Source: Bacteroidota bacterium (lineage in GTDB: Bacteria > Bacteroidota > Bacteroidia > Bacteroidales > Bacteroidaceae). From it: a stretch of 64,000 nt of DNA. The stretch lies in NCBI GenBank assembly GCA_023415545.1, contig JAEZKJ010000177.1:1-64000 (forward strand), read 5' to 3'. Below the pieces are notes generated by a model. It was not told where the DNA came from. It saw only the letters and a list, made by a program, of their open reading frames with translations, and did not search any database. Positions 1-10,377 of this stretch are shown in pieces (the stretch's first letter is position 1; each line of letters begins with the position of its first letter). A program made the translations under genes and the position numbers.

Positions 1-618
1 TGGCAGGATTATTTAGGCGATACACTTTATGTTAGAGCTGCTGTTTCTGCTGCTCGCAAATACTTTGCTGAGTTCGAAGGTGACCCGGCTAAATTGAAAC
101 TATTTATCAACGACTATAACTTAGAGTCTGACTGGGACAATAATCAAAAGTTGAAGAGTTTGATAGCTTGGATTGGTATTTGGGAGAGCGATAAAGTGAC
201 TAAGATTGATGGTATTGGTACTCAGATGCACATATCTTATTATGCTAACGCTGCAACTCAGAAGAGCAAAGAGGATCATATAGTAGAGATGTTCAAAATA
301 ATGGCTACTACCGGTAAGCTTATTAAGATCTCTGAGCTTGATATGGGTTATGTTGATGAAGCTGGTAATACTATTCATACTGATAAACTTACTAATGAGC
401 AACATCAAGCAATGGCAAACTTCTATAAGTTCATTGTTAAGAAATACTTTGAATTGATACCTGCTAACCAACGTTACGGTATTACTCAATGGTGTTTGAC
501 TGACTCTCCTGAAGGAAGTGGCTGGCGTGCTGGTGAACCAACAGGTTTATGGGATGTAAACTACTACAGAAAACATGCATATGCTGGTATAGCAGATGGT
601 CTTTCTGGTAAGGAATAG
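1..618 (+). CDS. GH10 endo-1,4-beta-xylanase, C-terminal part (5' truncated by window edge)
   Basis: Frame 1 is open from base 1, so the gene begins left of the window; the TTG at base 94 is not a credible start. About 205 residues remain. They carry the last strands of a GH10 (beta/alpha)8 barrel: the NDYN strand near residues 36-39, a DGIGTQMHI strand, and SELDM, whose Glu (bases 334-336) is the expected catalytic nucleophile. ITQWCLTDSPEGSGW matches the usual late Trp-rich substrate-binding segment. The family hydrolyses beta-1,4-xylan backbones with retention. The neighbouring esterases and GH43 enzyme support xylan as the substrate. The signal peptide, acid/base Glu and any inserted CBM lie outside the window. 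GH10 assignment is firm; cellular location is not visible. Confidence 0.93.
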   Translation, partial: WQDYLGDTLYVRAAVSAARKYFAEFEGDPAKLKLFINDYNLESDWDNNQKLKSLIAWIGIWESDKVTKIDGIGTQMHISYYANAATQKSKEDHIVEMFKIMATTGKLIKISELDMGYVDEAGNTIHTDKLTNEQHQAMANFYKFIVKKYFELIPANQRYGITQWCLTDSPEGSGWRAGEPTGLWDVNYYRKHAYAGIADGLSGKE

Positions 619-641
619 TTTAAAATAAATTAGATTGTGAA

Positions 642-680
642 TGAGGGTATCTTGTTATGAGATACCCTCATTTTTTTATT
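642..680 (+). terminator. Intrinsic terminator after GH10 xylanase
   Basis: A perfect 11-bp stem (642-652 with 660-670), a 7-nt loop and a run of seven T follow the xylanase stop. It separates the xylanase from the esterase genes, which therefore probably have their own promoter in 680-826. Confidence 0.85.
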
Positions 681-714
681 AATAAATCCGATGAGTTTTA
701 TGTTAATGATTATT

Positions 715-763
715 TGTTACCGAAAAGTGATAGAATGTAATATAGAGTATACTATTTGTAACA
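715..763. promoter_or_regulatory. TGTTAC / GTAACA half-site pair upstream of the esterase operon (candidate HTCS operator)
   Basis: TGTTAC at 715-720 and its reverse complement GTAACA at 758-763 lie in the 208-bp gap before the CE6-CE1 gene. The same hexamer recurs five times in the susC/HTCS gap at 15488-15684. Because both regions control genes of one putative PUL, these may be binding sites of an AraC-type HTCS. This is inference. A near-match to the -7 box (TTACTTTG, 794-801) sits downstream. Confidence 0.35.
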
Positions 764-787
764 TTTAAAATTCCGCTAAAGGATTAA

Positions 788-2764
<1,977 letters not shown>

Positions 2765-2817
2765 TATTTCACGAAGAAGACTTAATTATTCAATATAAAC
2801 TAATTTATTTTCTAAAT

Positions 2818-4326
2818 ATGAAAAAATTACTCTCTATTATTTGCATGATATCTTGCACATTGTTCTCTTTTTCACAAGAGAAGCAGTGGAAAGATATAAA
2901 TTATGCCGATGATAATATGGAAGGTCATAAACTTGACATCTATCTTCCCGGTGATGGACAAGGTAAGTATAAAGTTGTTGTACTTATTTATGGAAGCGCT
3001 TGGTTTTCAAATAATGCAAAACAAATGGCATACCAAAGTCTTGCTAAACCGCTTATGGATGCAGGATTTGCTGTAGTTTCAATAAATCATCGCTCAAGTG
3101 GAGATGCTAAATTCCCTGCTCAGATAAATGATGTAAAAGCTGCTATACGTTACATACGTGGGAATGCAGATAAATATAATTTAGACCCATCATTCATCGG
3201 TATTACCGGCTTCTCATCAGGAGGTCATCTCTCAGCTCTTGCAGGAACAACAAATGGAGTTAAACAGTATACTGTTGGTTCAAAAACTGTCGATATTGAG
3301 GGTAACGTTGGAAATTATGGTAAGTTTTCAAGTAATGTTGATGCAGTAGTCGACTGGTTCGGTCCTATAGATATGACAAAAATGGAGAATTGCAGCACAA
3401 CAAAAGGAGCCGATTCACCTGAAGCTGCTCTTATAGGTGGCGCACCTGCAGATAATCTTGATATGCTTGCTCTTCTTAATCCTATGACTTACATAGATAA
3501 AAGTGATCCTAAGTTTCTTGTTATTCATGGTGATGCCGATAATGTAGTTCCTTTCTGCCAAAGTAAGAACTTTTCTGATTCATTGAAGGCTAATGGTCTG
3601 CTAGATGAATTTATGCTTATACCAAGTGGTCAACATGGACCTATTACTTTCAATGAAGTTACTTTCAAAAAAATGGCATCTTTCTTCTCTAAACATGCTA
3701 ACCTAGATATTAAAAATAGTTTTGATAACTACTTTTATAAAGATCCAGCAGCTCAGGTTGGGGTAGATGATAAAGGTTTTATCCGTCGTTGGTTAATTCT
3801 TGAACCTATAAGCAAACCTAGTCGTACAAATGCAATATTTACTGATAGTTATTTGAAACGTACTTTGTGTGATACTATCTATTTTGACAAACAGTTTACT
3901 ATGATTCCAAAAGATGGTCAAACAGTTAAGGTAGGAAAAGATAAACTTACATGGCATGCACTAGATAGTAAGAACTTTAATACAAAACTATTCCGCTTTT
4001 CATATGGGTTGCAAAAACCTATTTATGGAGTACTGTATTGGACTGTAACAGTAGTAAATTCGGATAAAGATATCAATAATGTTAGAATGGCTGTTGGCTC
4101 TAATTCAGGCTCTCAATGGTGGTTGAATGGTGAACCTGCAATTATGCTTTCAAATGACCGTAGAATGGTTGTTGATGATTGTGTTTCTCCAAGAATGACA
4201 CTTAAGAAAGGAAAAAATATTGTACGTGGAGCAATAATTAATGGTCCGGGTATGAGTGATTTCTGTGTTCGTTTTATCGACGAGAATGGAGAACCTGTTA
4301 AGGGTATTACTGTAAGTTATAAATAG
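2818..4326 (+). CDS. Secreted alpha/beta-hydrolase esterase with unrecognised C-terminal module
   Basis: 502 residues with a signal peptide of about 19 residues (ends SFS-Q). Residues 20-290 form an alpha/beta-hydrolase of the BD-FAE/acetylxylan esterase-like group: oxyanion-region IYGSAWF, nucleophile Ser133 in GFSSGG, acid Asp241 in HGDADNVV, and His273 in GQHGP. Residues about 300-502 form a separate module that I do not recognise; its WWLNGE and KKGKNIVRGAI stretches resemble jelly-roll, sugar-binding-type folds seen in large glycosidases. Its likely job is de-esterification of hemicellulose alongside the flanking CE6-CE1 and GH43 proteins. It is 53 bp after the upstream gene and 23 bp before the next, consistent with one operon. 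Substrate specificity is inferred from context only. Confidence 0.75.
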   Translation: MKKLLSIICMISCTLFSFSQEKQWKDINYADDNMEGHKLDIYLPGDGQGKYKVVVLIYGSAWFSNNAKQMAYQSLAKPLMDAGFAVVSINHRSSGDAKFPAQINDVKAAIRYIRGNADKYNLDPSFIGITGFSSGGHLSALAGTTNGVKQYTVGSKTVDIEGNVGNYGKFSSNVDAVVDWFGPIDMTKMENCSTTKGADSPEAALIGGAPADNLDMLALLNPMTYIDKSDPKFLVIHGDADNVVPFCQSKNFSDSLKANGLLDEFMLIPSGQHGPITFNEVTFKKMASFFSKHANLDIKNSFDNYFYKDPAAQVGVDDKGFIRRWLILEPISKPSRTNAIFTDSYLKRTLCDTIYFDKQFTMIPKDGQTVKVGKDKLTWHALDSKNFNTKLFRFSYGLQKPIYGVLYWTVTVVNSDKDINNVRMAVGSNSGSQWWLNGEPAIMLSNDRRMVVDDCVSPRMTLKKGKNIVRGAIINGPGMSDFCVRFIDENGEPVKGITVSYK

Positions 4327-4349
4327 AATAATTTGAATTTGTAAATATT

Positions 4350-5801
4350 ATGAAAGCAAATATAAAGAAATATGCTAGCCTTCTTTTTTGTTCTCTATTA
4401 ATTGAGGGGGCAGCAGCACAAGTAGGAAAACCTTTTATTCATGACCCATCAACTATAGTTGAATGCGATGGTAAATATTATACATTCGGAACAGGTGGAG
4501 GTGGACTAATCTCGGAAGATGGTTGGACATGGAATGGTGGAGCTGTTCGTCCCGGTGGTGGAGCAGCACCCGATGCTATGAAAATAGGTGATCGTTATCT
4601 TGTTGTTTATGGTGCAACAGGTGGTGGCCTTGGTGGTAATCATAGTGGAGGTATATATACTATGTGGAACAAAACTCTTGATCCAAAATCTCCTGATTTC
4701 AAATATTCTACTCCTGAGCTAGTTTGTTTCTCGGATGGCATGGAAGATATGGATGCTATTGATCCGGGATTACTTCTTGATCCAACTACAGGACGTTTAT
4801 GGATGTCATTTGGTACATATTTCGGGTATATACGTTTGATAGAGCTTGATCCTAAAACAGGCAAGCGTATGCCTGGTAACAAGGAGAAAGCTATTGCTAT
4901 AGACTGTGAAGCTTCTGCACTTATGTACAATGATGGATGGTATTACCTTTTAGGTACTCATGGTACATGTTGTGATGGTTCAAATTCAACTTACAACATC
5001 GTTGTTGGTCGCTCTAAAAATATTGATGGCCCATATATTGATAATGTTGGACGTGATATGCTTGAAGGAGGTGGTAAATTGGTTATTGCTGCTTCTCCAA
5101 GACTTATGGGACCCGGTCACTTTGGTCGTGAAATTGTAGAAGATGGTGTAGAGAAGATGTCATTTCACTATGAGGCTGATTTAGATCAAAGTGGAAGAAG
5201 CGTTCTTGCTATACGTCCTTTAGTTTGGAAAAATGGATGGCCTATTGCAGGTGAATTAATTGAAAATGGAACTTATGAAATAGAGTCTCAAAGACGTGGT
5301 TATGCTCTTGAATTAGCTGTTGATTTTGTTAGAATGCCCGGTGGCATGCGTTGGTTCCGTGCAGGAGATAATGAACCTGTTAAACCTGTAGCATCACAAA
5401 CTTTAGCTGATGTAGAGTCAACATGGCCTGCAGGAGTTGTTAATGTAAGAGCTAATGATTATATGGATCGTCCTAGTCAGAGATGGACTATTACTGCTGT
5501 TCCTGAAGCCGGTGGATACCTTGGTGGTCAATACTATAAAATTCAAATTGCTGGTACCGATCGTACTTTAACTGCTACAGCGAATAAAGAGGTAGTAGCT
5601 GAACCTAAATTTACCGGAGCAAATGAACAGTTATGGAAAATAGAACAGCTAACTGATGGCACATATTGTATTATGCCTAAAGCTATTCCTGGAACTGATG
5701 AAAAATTGGCTTTGATTTCGGTTGGCGATAGCACTCCTACTCTTGGAAAATTTGACATGAAAAGTGACAACTCAAAATGGAGTTTCAAATATAAAAAATA
5801 G
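4350..5801 (+). CDS. GH43-family glycosidase (arabinanase/arabinofuranosidase-like) with ricin-like C-terminus
   Basis: 483 residues, signal peptide ending near AAA-Q24. The five-bladed GH43 propeller occupies about 27-320. The three family carboxylates are visible: Asp32 in HDPST (general base), Asp138 in DPGLL (pKa modulator) and Glu187 in EASAL (general acid). The EASALMYNDGWYYLLGTHG segment is typical of the arabinanase-like branch. Residues about 330-483 contain QRW and QLW motifs of a ricin-type beta-trefoil, probably a carbohydrate-binding tail. In this cluster it probably trims arabinose (or xylose) side groups of arabinoxylan. It ends the plus-strand operon and is followed by a terminator. 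Exact specificity (arabinan, arabinoxylan or xylosidase) is uncertain. Confidence 0.82.
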   Translation: MKANIKKYASLLFCSLLIEGAAAQVGKPFIHDPSTIVECDGKYYTFGTGGGGLISEDGWTWNGGAVRPGGGAAPDAMKIGDRYLVVYGATGGGLGGNHSGGIYTMWNKTLDPKSPDFKYSTPELVCFSDGMEDMDAIDPGLLLDPTTGRLWMSFGTYFGYIRLIELDPKTGKRMPGNKEKAIAIDCEASALMYNDGWYYLLGTHGTCCDGSNSTYNIVVGRSKNIDGPYIDNVGRDMLEGGGKLVIAASPRLMGPGHFGREIVEDGVEKMSFHYEADLDQSGRSVLAIRPLVWKNGWPIAGELIENGTYEIESQRRGYALELAVDFVRMPGGMRWFRAGDNEPVKPVASQTLADVESTWPAGVVNVRANDYMDRPSQRWTITAVPEAGGYLGGQYYKIQIAGTDRTLTATANKEVVAEPKFTGANEQLWKIEQLTDGTYCIMPKAIPGTDEKLALISVGDSTPTLGKFDMKSDNSKWSFKYKK

Positions 5802-5834
5802 TATGCCTTAATTATAAAAAAAACTATTTTAGGT

Positions 5835-5878
5835 CTGGCAATGCTTTAGTTTAATCTATTGTGTTGCCAGTTTTTTTT
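5835..5878 (+). terminator. Intrinsic terminator after GH43 gene
   Basis: CTGGCAA (5835-5841) pairs with TTGCCAG (5864-5870), followed by a run of eight T. It ends the esterase-GH43 transcript. Confidence 0.75.
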
Positions 5879-6023
5879 ATTAAAAGTTACTTAATATGTG
5901 AGCTCCTTTATTTCTTATCCAGTATAAGTAGGTAACTTAATAGGGTAAAACTTTAAAACCTTTTTGAATAATTTATTTATTCTTAGAAACTTCTTTATTT
6001 CACACTTTTGTATATCTTTATCA

Positions 6024-6070
6024 CAATGGCGTCCATCTGTTTCACGATTTTAAACAGATGGACGCCATTG
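6024..6070. repeat. Perfect 19-bp inverted repeat (long hairpin) between convergent genes
   Basis: The arm at 6024-6042 is the exact reverse complement of 6052-6070, with a 9-nt loop. It lies 20 bp beyond the HTCS stop (minus strand) and well past the GH43 terminator. Neither side has a T-tract, so it is not a standard intrinsic terminator. It may instead stabilise the HTCS mRNA 3' end or belong to a dispersed repeat. The rest of the 5802-6090 gap shows nothing else I can support. Confidence 0.85.
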
Positions 6071-6090
6071 CAATTATTGAATTTTATTGT

Positions 6091-9000
6091 TTACTCTTCA
6101 GAAATACTCTTCGTACTATCCATTTTATCTTTTTGTGCTAAGCTATTCTCCATATATTCCGTAGGAGTAACACCATATAACTCCTTAAAGCTAGTAGAAA
6201 AGTTATTAGCATTCGAGAAACCTAATATCGTTGACACTTCATTAATAGTATAATGCTTTTGTGATAATAACAGTGCCGCTTGCTCTAAACGAATATTTCG
6301 AATAAAATCACGTGTAGTTTGATTAGTAAGTTCTTTTAATTTTCTATGTAGATGAACTCTACTAATTCCTACATCTTTAGATAAATGTTCAATAGTAAAA
6401 TTAGGATTACCAATATTTGCATTTATTGATTTCATTATTCTCTGCATCAGTTTATCATCAGGCGAATCAATTTTAAGTTTTATCAACTCTTTCTCCTTGG
6501 TTGTTTGGTCATATATTTGAGCCTTTAAACTTTCACGACTACGAATAAGATTCGCTATTGTTCTCTTTAAAATATCAATTTTAAAAGGCTTTGTCATATA
6601 CGAGTCAGCACCATTTTCAAGAGCGCTAAGGTTATTTTCTTCTTCTATAATAGCAGTGAGCAATATTACTGGAATATGATTTAGCGTAAAGTTTTGTTTT
6701 ATTTTTCTACATAATGATATACCATCAATACCCGGCATCATAATATCACTTAATACTAAATCGGGTTTTGTTTTGAATATCAGTTCTAGAGCAGCTCTAC
6801 CATCCTTACTCTCAATAATATTGTAATCTTGACTCAACTCTTCGGAAAGATATTTTCGTAAATCATCATCATCATCAGCTATAAGTATTTTGAATTTAGT
6901 AGTGGCTCTCTTTTTTTGCTTTTCATCAGTTTCAACAAAAGTTATAGGTAAAACATTGTTATTTACCTTCTCTTTGTGTTCATTTATTGTCTCAACATTA
7001 TTATCTATCTCCTCATCTTTTAGATGTGATTTTCCTAAAGGAATACGAATGATAAATTTAGTTCCATTAAACTCTTCAGTATTACTTTCAACCTTTATTG
7101 AACCATGGTGTAGCTCAATCAATGAAAGGGTAAGATTAAGACCTATTCCTGTACCGATATTCGAGCTGTTTATATTATTTCTAATCTGATAGAACCGTTC
7201 GAATATATGTTCAATTTCATTTTTTGATATTCCAATACCATTGTCTTGAATAGCAATTTCAATGAATTTATTCAACGGCTCTTTAGCCTCATAATCTACT
7301 CCTTTATTAATAAAAATATCAATATTACCATTAGTAGGAGTATATTTCATTGCATTAGACAAAATGTTTATAATAATTTTGTCAAAGTATGAAGGATCAA
7401 TCCATACTTCATCATCTATTTCATCGAAATTATAAAGTGAGAGTTTGATATTTTTTTTCTCTGACTCTTGACTAAATATCTCACAAATATTCTCAATGAA
7501 TAATTTAATATTTGTCTTTTTAAATGAGAGTACCATTAATCCTTTATCTATCTTACGTACATCCATCAATTGATTTAATAAAACCAATATTCTTTGTGAA
7601 TTATTATAAATGGTGTGATATATTTTTTGTCGAGTGATATCTTTATCACTATCCAAAAGTTTTTGTAATGGGTTAATAATTAAAGAAATAGGTGTACGTA
7701 TTTCGTGGTATATATTTATAAAGAATTGTAATTTAGCTTCATTAATTTCTTCGCTATGCTTATGTTTAAGCATCTCTTGCTTTGTTTGGTGTCGTATATT
7801 TCTTATTCTAATTAGGAAGAAAACAATAATCGATAAAATTATTAAATAAATAAAGTATGCAATATCAGTTTTCCACCAATGAGCAGCAATATGAATATTT
7901 ATTTTAACGATGTTCGATTCTCGGTTATTATTTATTGCTTTAACCATGAACGTATAAGTTCCCGCTGAAAGATCGACCAGTGAAGCTCTGTTACTTCCCA
8001 TAGGAAGTTTTACCCACGATTCTCCATCCAATGAGTAACTATATGTTAAAGCTTCAGGATTAGTCATCTCGATACATGAAAACTCTATACTGAAACTATT
8101 GTCATTAGGACCAAGATAAAAATCTTTAGCACAGAAAACAGGCGAATCAATAATCTCTTTACCATTTGAGAGAGTACCTTTACGAACAGGTTGATCTTTC
8201 AAATAGAAGTCGGTAATGCGAATATTCATATCTGAACCCGGATTAGAGATATCTTCCGGATTGAAATATGTAATACCATTTATACCTCCAAACCATAATG
8301 TCCCATTAGCATCTTTCATAGATGCATTTTTATAAAACTCATTTCCCTGTAATCCATCACCCATATAATAATTAGTGAAATGGTTTTTATTAGGATTATA
8401 TTGTGAAATACCATCATTGGTGCTTACCCATATTTTCCCATTATTATCACCTTGAATAGCATATACTGTATTTCCTGATAGACCATCTTTAGTAGTGTAA
8501 TGAGTAATTTTTTTTGTTTTTGTATCTATCTTTATTAATCCTTCTGCAGAACCAGCCCAAAGAACAGACTTTTCATCTAGGTAAAGCGAGTATATAATAT
8601 GTTTTCTTAATAGTATTTCATTATTAAATTTATTATCTTGACTAATGTCTATAGCGTTAATACCATCATAATTTCCTACATAAAGTTTTTTCTCTTTAGG
8701 CGAAAATATCATGCAGTTGTTCCACCTGTTATCTCTGTTTATATCCTGTGGGTATTTCACCTCTTTGTTTTTCAAATCATAATAAAACAGACCTGAGCCC
8801 ATTGTAGCTATCCATAATCTTTTATTATTATCTTCAGTTAAGGAATATACTCTTTGTACACTTTTTCCATTATTATCTTTTAGTTTATTGAAATTGGTAC
8901 ATTTCCCACTTTTTCTATCAAGAATTGCTAATCCCTTAGTGTATGAACCAACCCACAAATTATCTTCCGAATCTTCATATATACACATTATACTAGGTGG

Positions 9001-10167
9001 TACACTTTTATTGAGTTTATCAGGAGCGAAGTGCTTATAAAACAGTTCATTTTGAGTTATTCCATACAGACCATCATTATCAGTACCTATCCACAAATAA
9101 TTGTTTTTATCACGGAAGAAAGAGGTTATACAGTTATTCCCAATAAAATTCTTGTTTATGGATTTATGACCTATATAATTGAATTTGTTTGATTTTGCTG
9201 GAATTACCATTGCTCCCTTTTGGAATATGGCCAGCCAAGTATTGCCCGAATTATCGATTAATACAGAGTGTACTTTGGCCTTATTGCCTTCAAAGTAATT
9301 ATTATGAATGTATTTGTTTTCAACACATTCTGTATCCTGAGATAAAATTTTTAGCCCTTTACCATCAGTCCCAATATATATATCGTTCTGTTTATCGATA
9401 TATATGGTTTTAATAGGTAACTCATCTTTACTATTATTTGCCACCTGTAGGAAAGAGTCGCTACTTTTTGAATATTTTAATAATCCTTTTCCTATGGTTC
9501 CAACGTATATATTACCTAGTTTATCTTTTTTAATATCAGTAATTGATAAGTTACTCTCATTATTCAAGTAACGTTTTACTTTTAAATCATGAGAAATACG
9601 AATTATTCCATTTTCACCATTCCCAATCCACAAGTTCTTTTCTGTATCTTCAATAATAAAATCGGAGAAAAATGGTGGCACATTCAAATCAACACGTTTT
9701 ACATGCAATTCATCGCCCTTTACAGTCAATGTACTTAATATATTTCCGGTAATCCATATCTCACCATTACTTCGTTCGGCAAAGTCAATAACATTACTAT
9801 CAAATGGTATGCTGCCATTTCTGAACGCCTTTTTGCTGAACTTATCTGTAGCAGGATTATACATTTGTACTCCATTATAAGTCCCAATAAAAAGTCTTCC
9901 TTTGCTATCCTCAAAAATAGTTCTTACATAGTTACTGCATATTGAATATGGATCGTCAGGATTGTTTTTATAGATAGTAAATTTGCTACCATCATAACGA
10001 TTTAGTCCATCCTCCGTTGCTATCCAAATCATGTTGTTTTGATCCTGATATATTTTATTAATCATAGAACTTGATAGTTCTCTATCTGAGGTGAAGAGAT
10101 GGGAGGTTTGACTATAAGAAGAAATATATTGCAATAATAGTGCAATAATTAATAAGGTTTTTCTCAT
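6091..10167 (-). CDS. Hybrid two-component system (HTCS) sensor/regulator, PUL-type
   Basis: 1358 residues: signal peptide (about 1-20); a long periplasmic sensor of two-component propeller (Reg_prop) repeats, recognised by recurring IWIATEDGLNRY / LWIGTDNDGLYG blocks (about 30-665); a Y_Y_Y domain (about 690-755); one membrane helix (about 765-785); HisKA with phospho-acceptor His821 (INIYHEIRTP, with Tyr where Ser is usual); HATPase with N-box NILSNAMKYTP and G-boxes DNGIGI and GTGIGL; a receiver with Asp1141 in DIMMPGIDG; and an AraC-type HTH (about 1250-1350). Such proteins bind oligosaccharides in the periplasm and activate PUL genes. It lies downstream of susD on the same strand, with a terminator between, so it is transcribed separately. 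A second HTCS flanks the other side of susCD. Confidence 0.95.
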   Translation of the reverse strand: MRKTLLIIALLLQYISSYSQTSHLFTSDRELSSSMINKIYQDQNNMIWIATEDGLNRYDGSKFTIYKNNPDDPYSICSNYVRTIFEDSKGRLFIGTYNGVQMYNPATDKFSKKAFRNGSIPFDSNVIDFAERSNGEIWITGNILSTLTVKGDELHVKRVDLNVPPFFSDFIIEDTEKNLWIGNGENGIIRISHDLKVKRYLNNESNLSITDIKKDKLGNIYVGTIGKGLLKYSKSSDSFLQVANNSKDELPIKTIYIDKQNDIYIGTDGKGLKILSQDTECVENKYIHNNYFEGNKAKVHSVLIDNSGNTWLAIFQKGAMVIPAKSNKFNYIGHKSINKNFIGNNCITSFFRDKNNYLWIGTDNDGLYGITQNELFYKHFAPDKLNKSVPPSIMCIYEDSEDNLWVGSYTKGLAILDRKSGKCTNFNKLKDNNGKSVQRVYSLTEDNNKRLWIATMGSGLFYYDLKNKEVKYPQDINRDNRWNNCMIFSPKEKKLYVGNYDGINAIDISQDNKFNNEILLRKHIIYSLYLDEKSVLWAGSAEGLIKIDTKTKKITHYTTKDGLSGNTVYAIQGDNNGKIWVSTNDGISQYNPNKNHFTNYYMGDGLQGNEFYKNASMKDANGTLWFGGINGITYFNPEDISNPGSDMNIRITDFYLKDQPVRKGTLSNGKEIIDSPVFCAKDFYLGPNDNSFSIEFSCIEMTNPEALTYSYSLDGESWVKLPMGSNRASLVDLSAGTYTFMVKAINNNRESNIVKINIHIAAHWWKTDIAYFIYLIILSIIVFFLIRIRNIRHQTKQEMLKHKHSEEINEAKLQFFINIYHEIRTPISLIINPLQKLLDSDKDITRQKIYHTIYNNSQRILVLLNQLMDVRKIDKGLMVLSFKKTNIKLFIENICEIFSQESEKKNIKLSLYNFDEIDDEVWIDPSYFDKIIINILSNAMKYTPTNGNIDIFINKGVDYEAKEPLNKFIEIAIQDNGIGISKNEIEHIFERFYQIRNNINSSNIGTGIGLNLTLSLIELHHGSIKVESNTEEFNGTKFIIRIPLGKSHLKDEEIDNNVETINEHKEKVNNNVLPITFVETDEKQKKRATTKFKILIADDDDDLRKYLSEELSQDYNIIESKDGRAALELIFKTKPDLVLSDIMMPGIDGISLCRKIKQNFTLNHIPVILLTAIIEEENNLSALENGADSYMTKPFKIDILKRTIANLIRSRESLKAQIYDQTTKEKELIKLKIDSPDDKLMQRIMKSINANIGNPNFTIEHLSKDVGISRVHLHRKLKELTNQTTRDFIRNIRLEQAALLLSQKHYTINEVSTILGFSNANNFSTSFKELYGVTPTEYMENSLAQKDKMDSTKSISEE

Positions 10168-10237
10168 AATATTGTATATACAATAATTGTAATAGATTTA
10201 TTATCGGTTTTTGTATTTTGTCTATGTTCTTGTATTA

Positions 10238-10245
10238 CAAACATA
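10238..10245 (-). promoter_or_regulatory. -7 box of the HTCS gene
   Basis: On the minus strand this reads TATGTTTG, an exact match to the Bacteroidetes TAnnTTTG motif. An ATTG lies about 21 nt further upstream as a possible -33 element. It would give a leader of about 60 nt. Confidence 0.5.
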
Positions 10246-10316
10246 CAATATTAATTTATTTTTTTACAATATAAAAAAGTTTATTTGATTTTGTTACTAA
10301 TTATACTGTTATATAG

Positions 10317-10352
10317 AAAAATACCTCTATCATAATGAAATGATAGAGGTAT
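10317..10352 (-). terminator. Intrinsic terminator after susD
   Basis: A perfect 12-bp stem (10321-10332 with 10341-10352) and an 8-nt loop, followed on the minus strand by four T (10320-10317). It lies 25 bp beyond the SusD stop. Confidence 0.8.
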
Positions 10353-10377
10353 TCAAGTTTAGTATGTCTAGCCTAGA

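Noticed and set aside
94..618. A TTG at 94 as the xylanase start
   Set aside because: Frame 1 is open from base 1 and codes for GH10-like sequence, so the gene is simply cut by the window edge.
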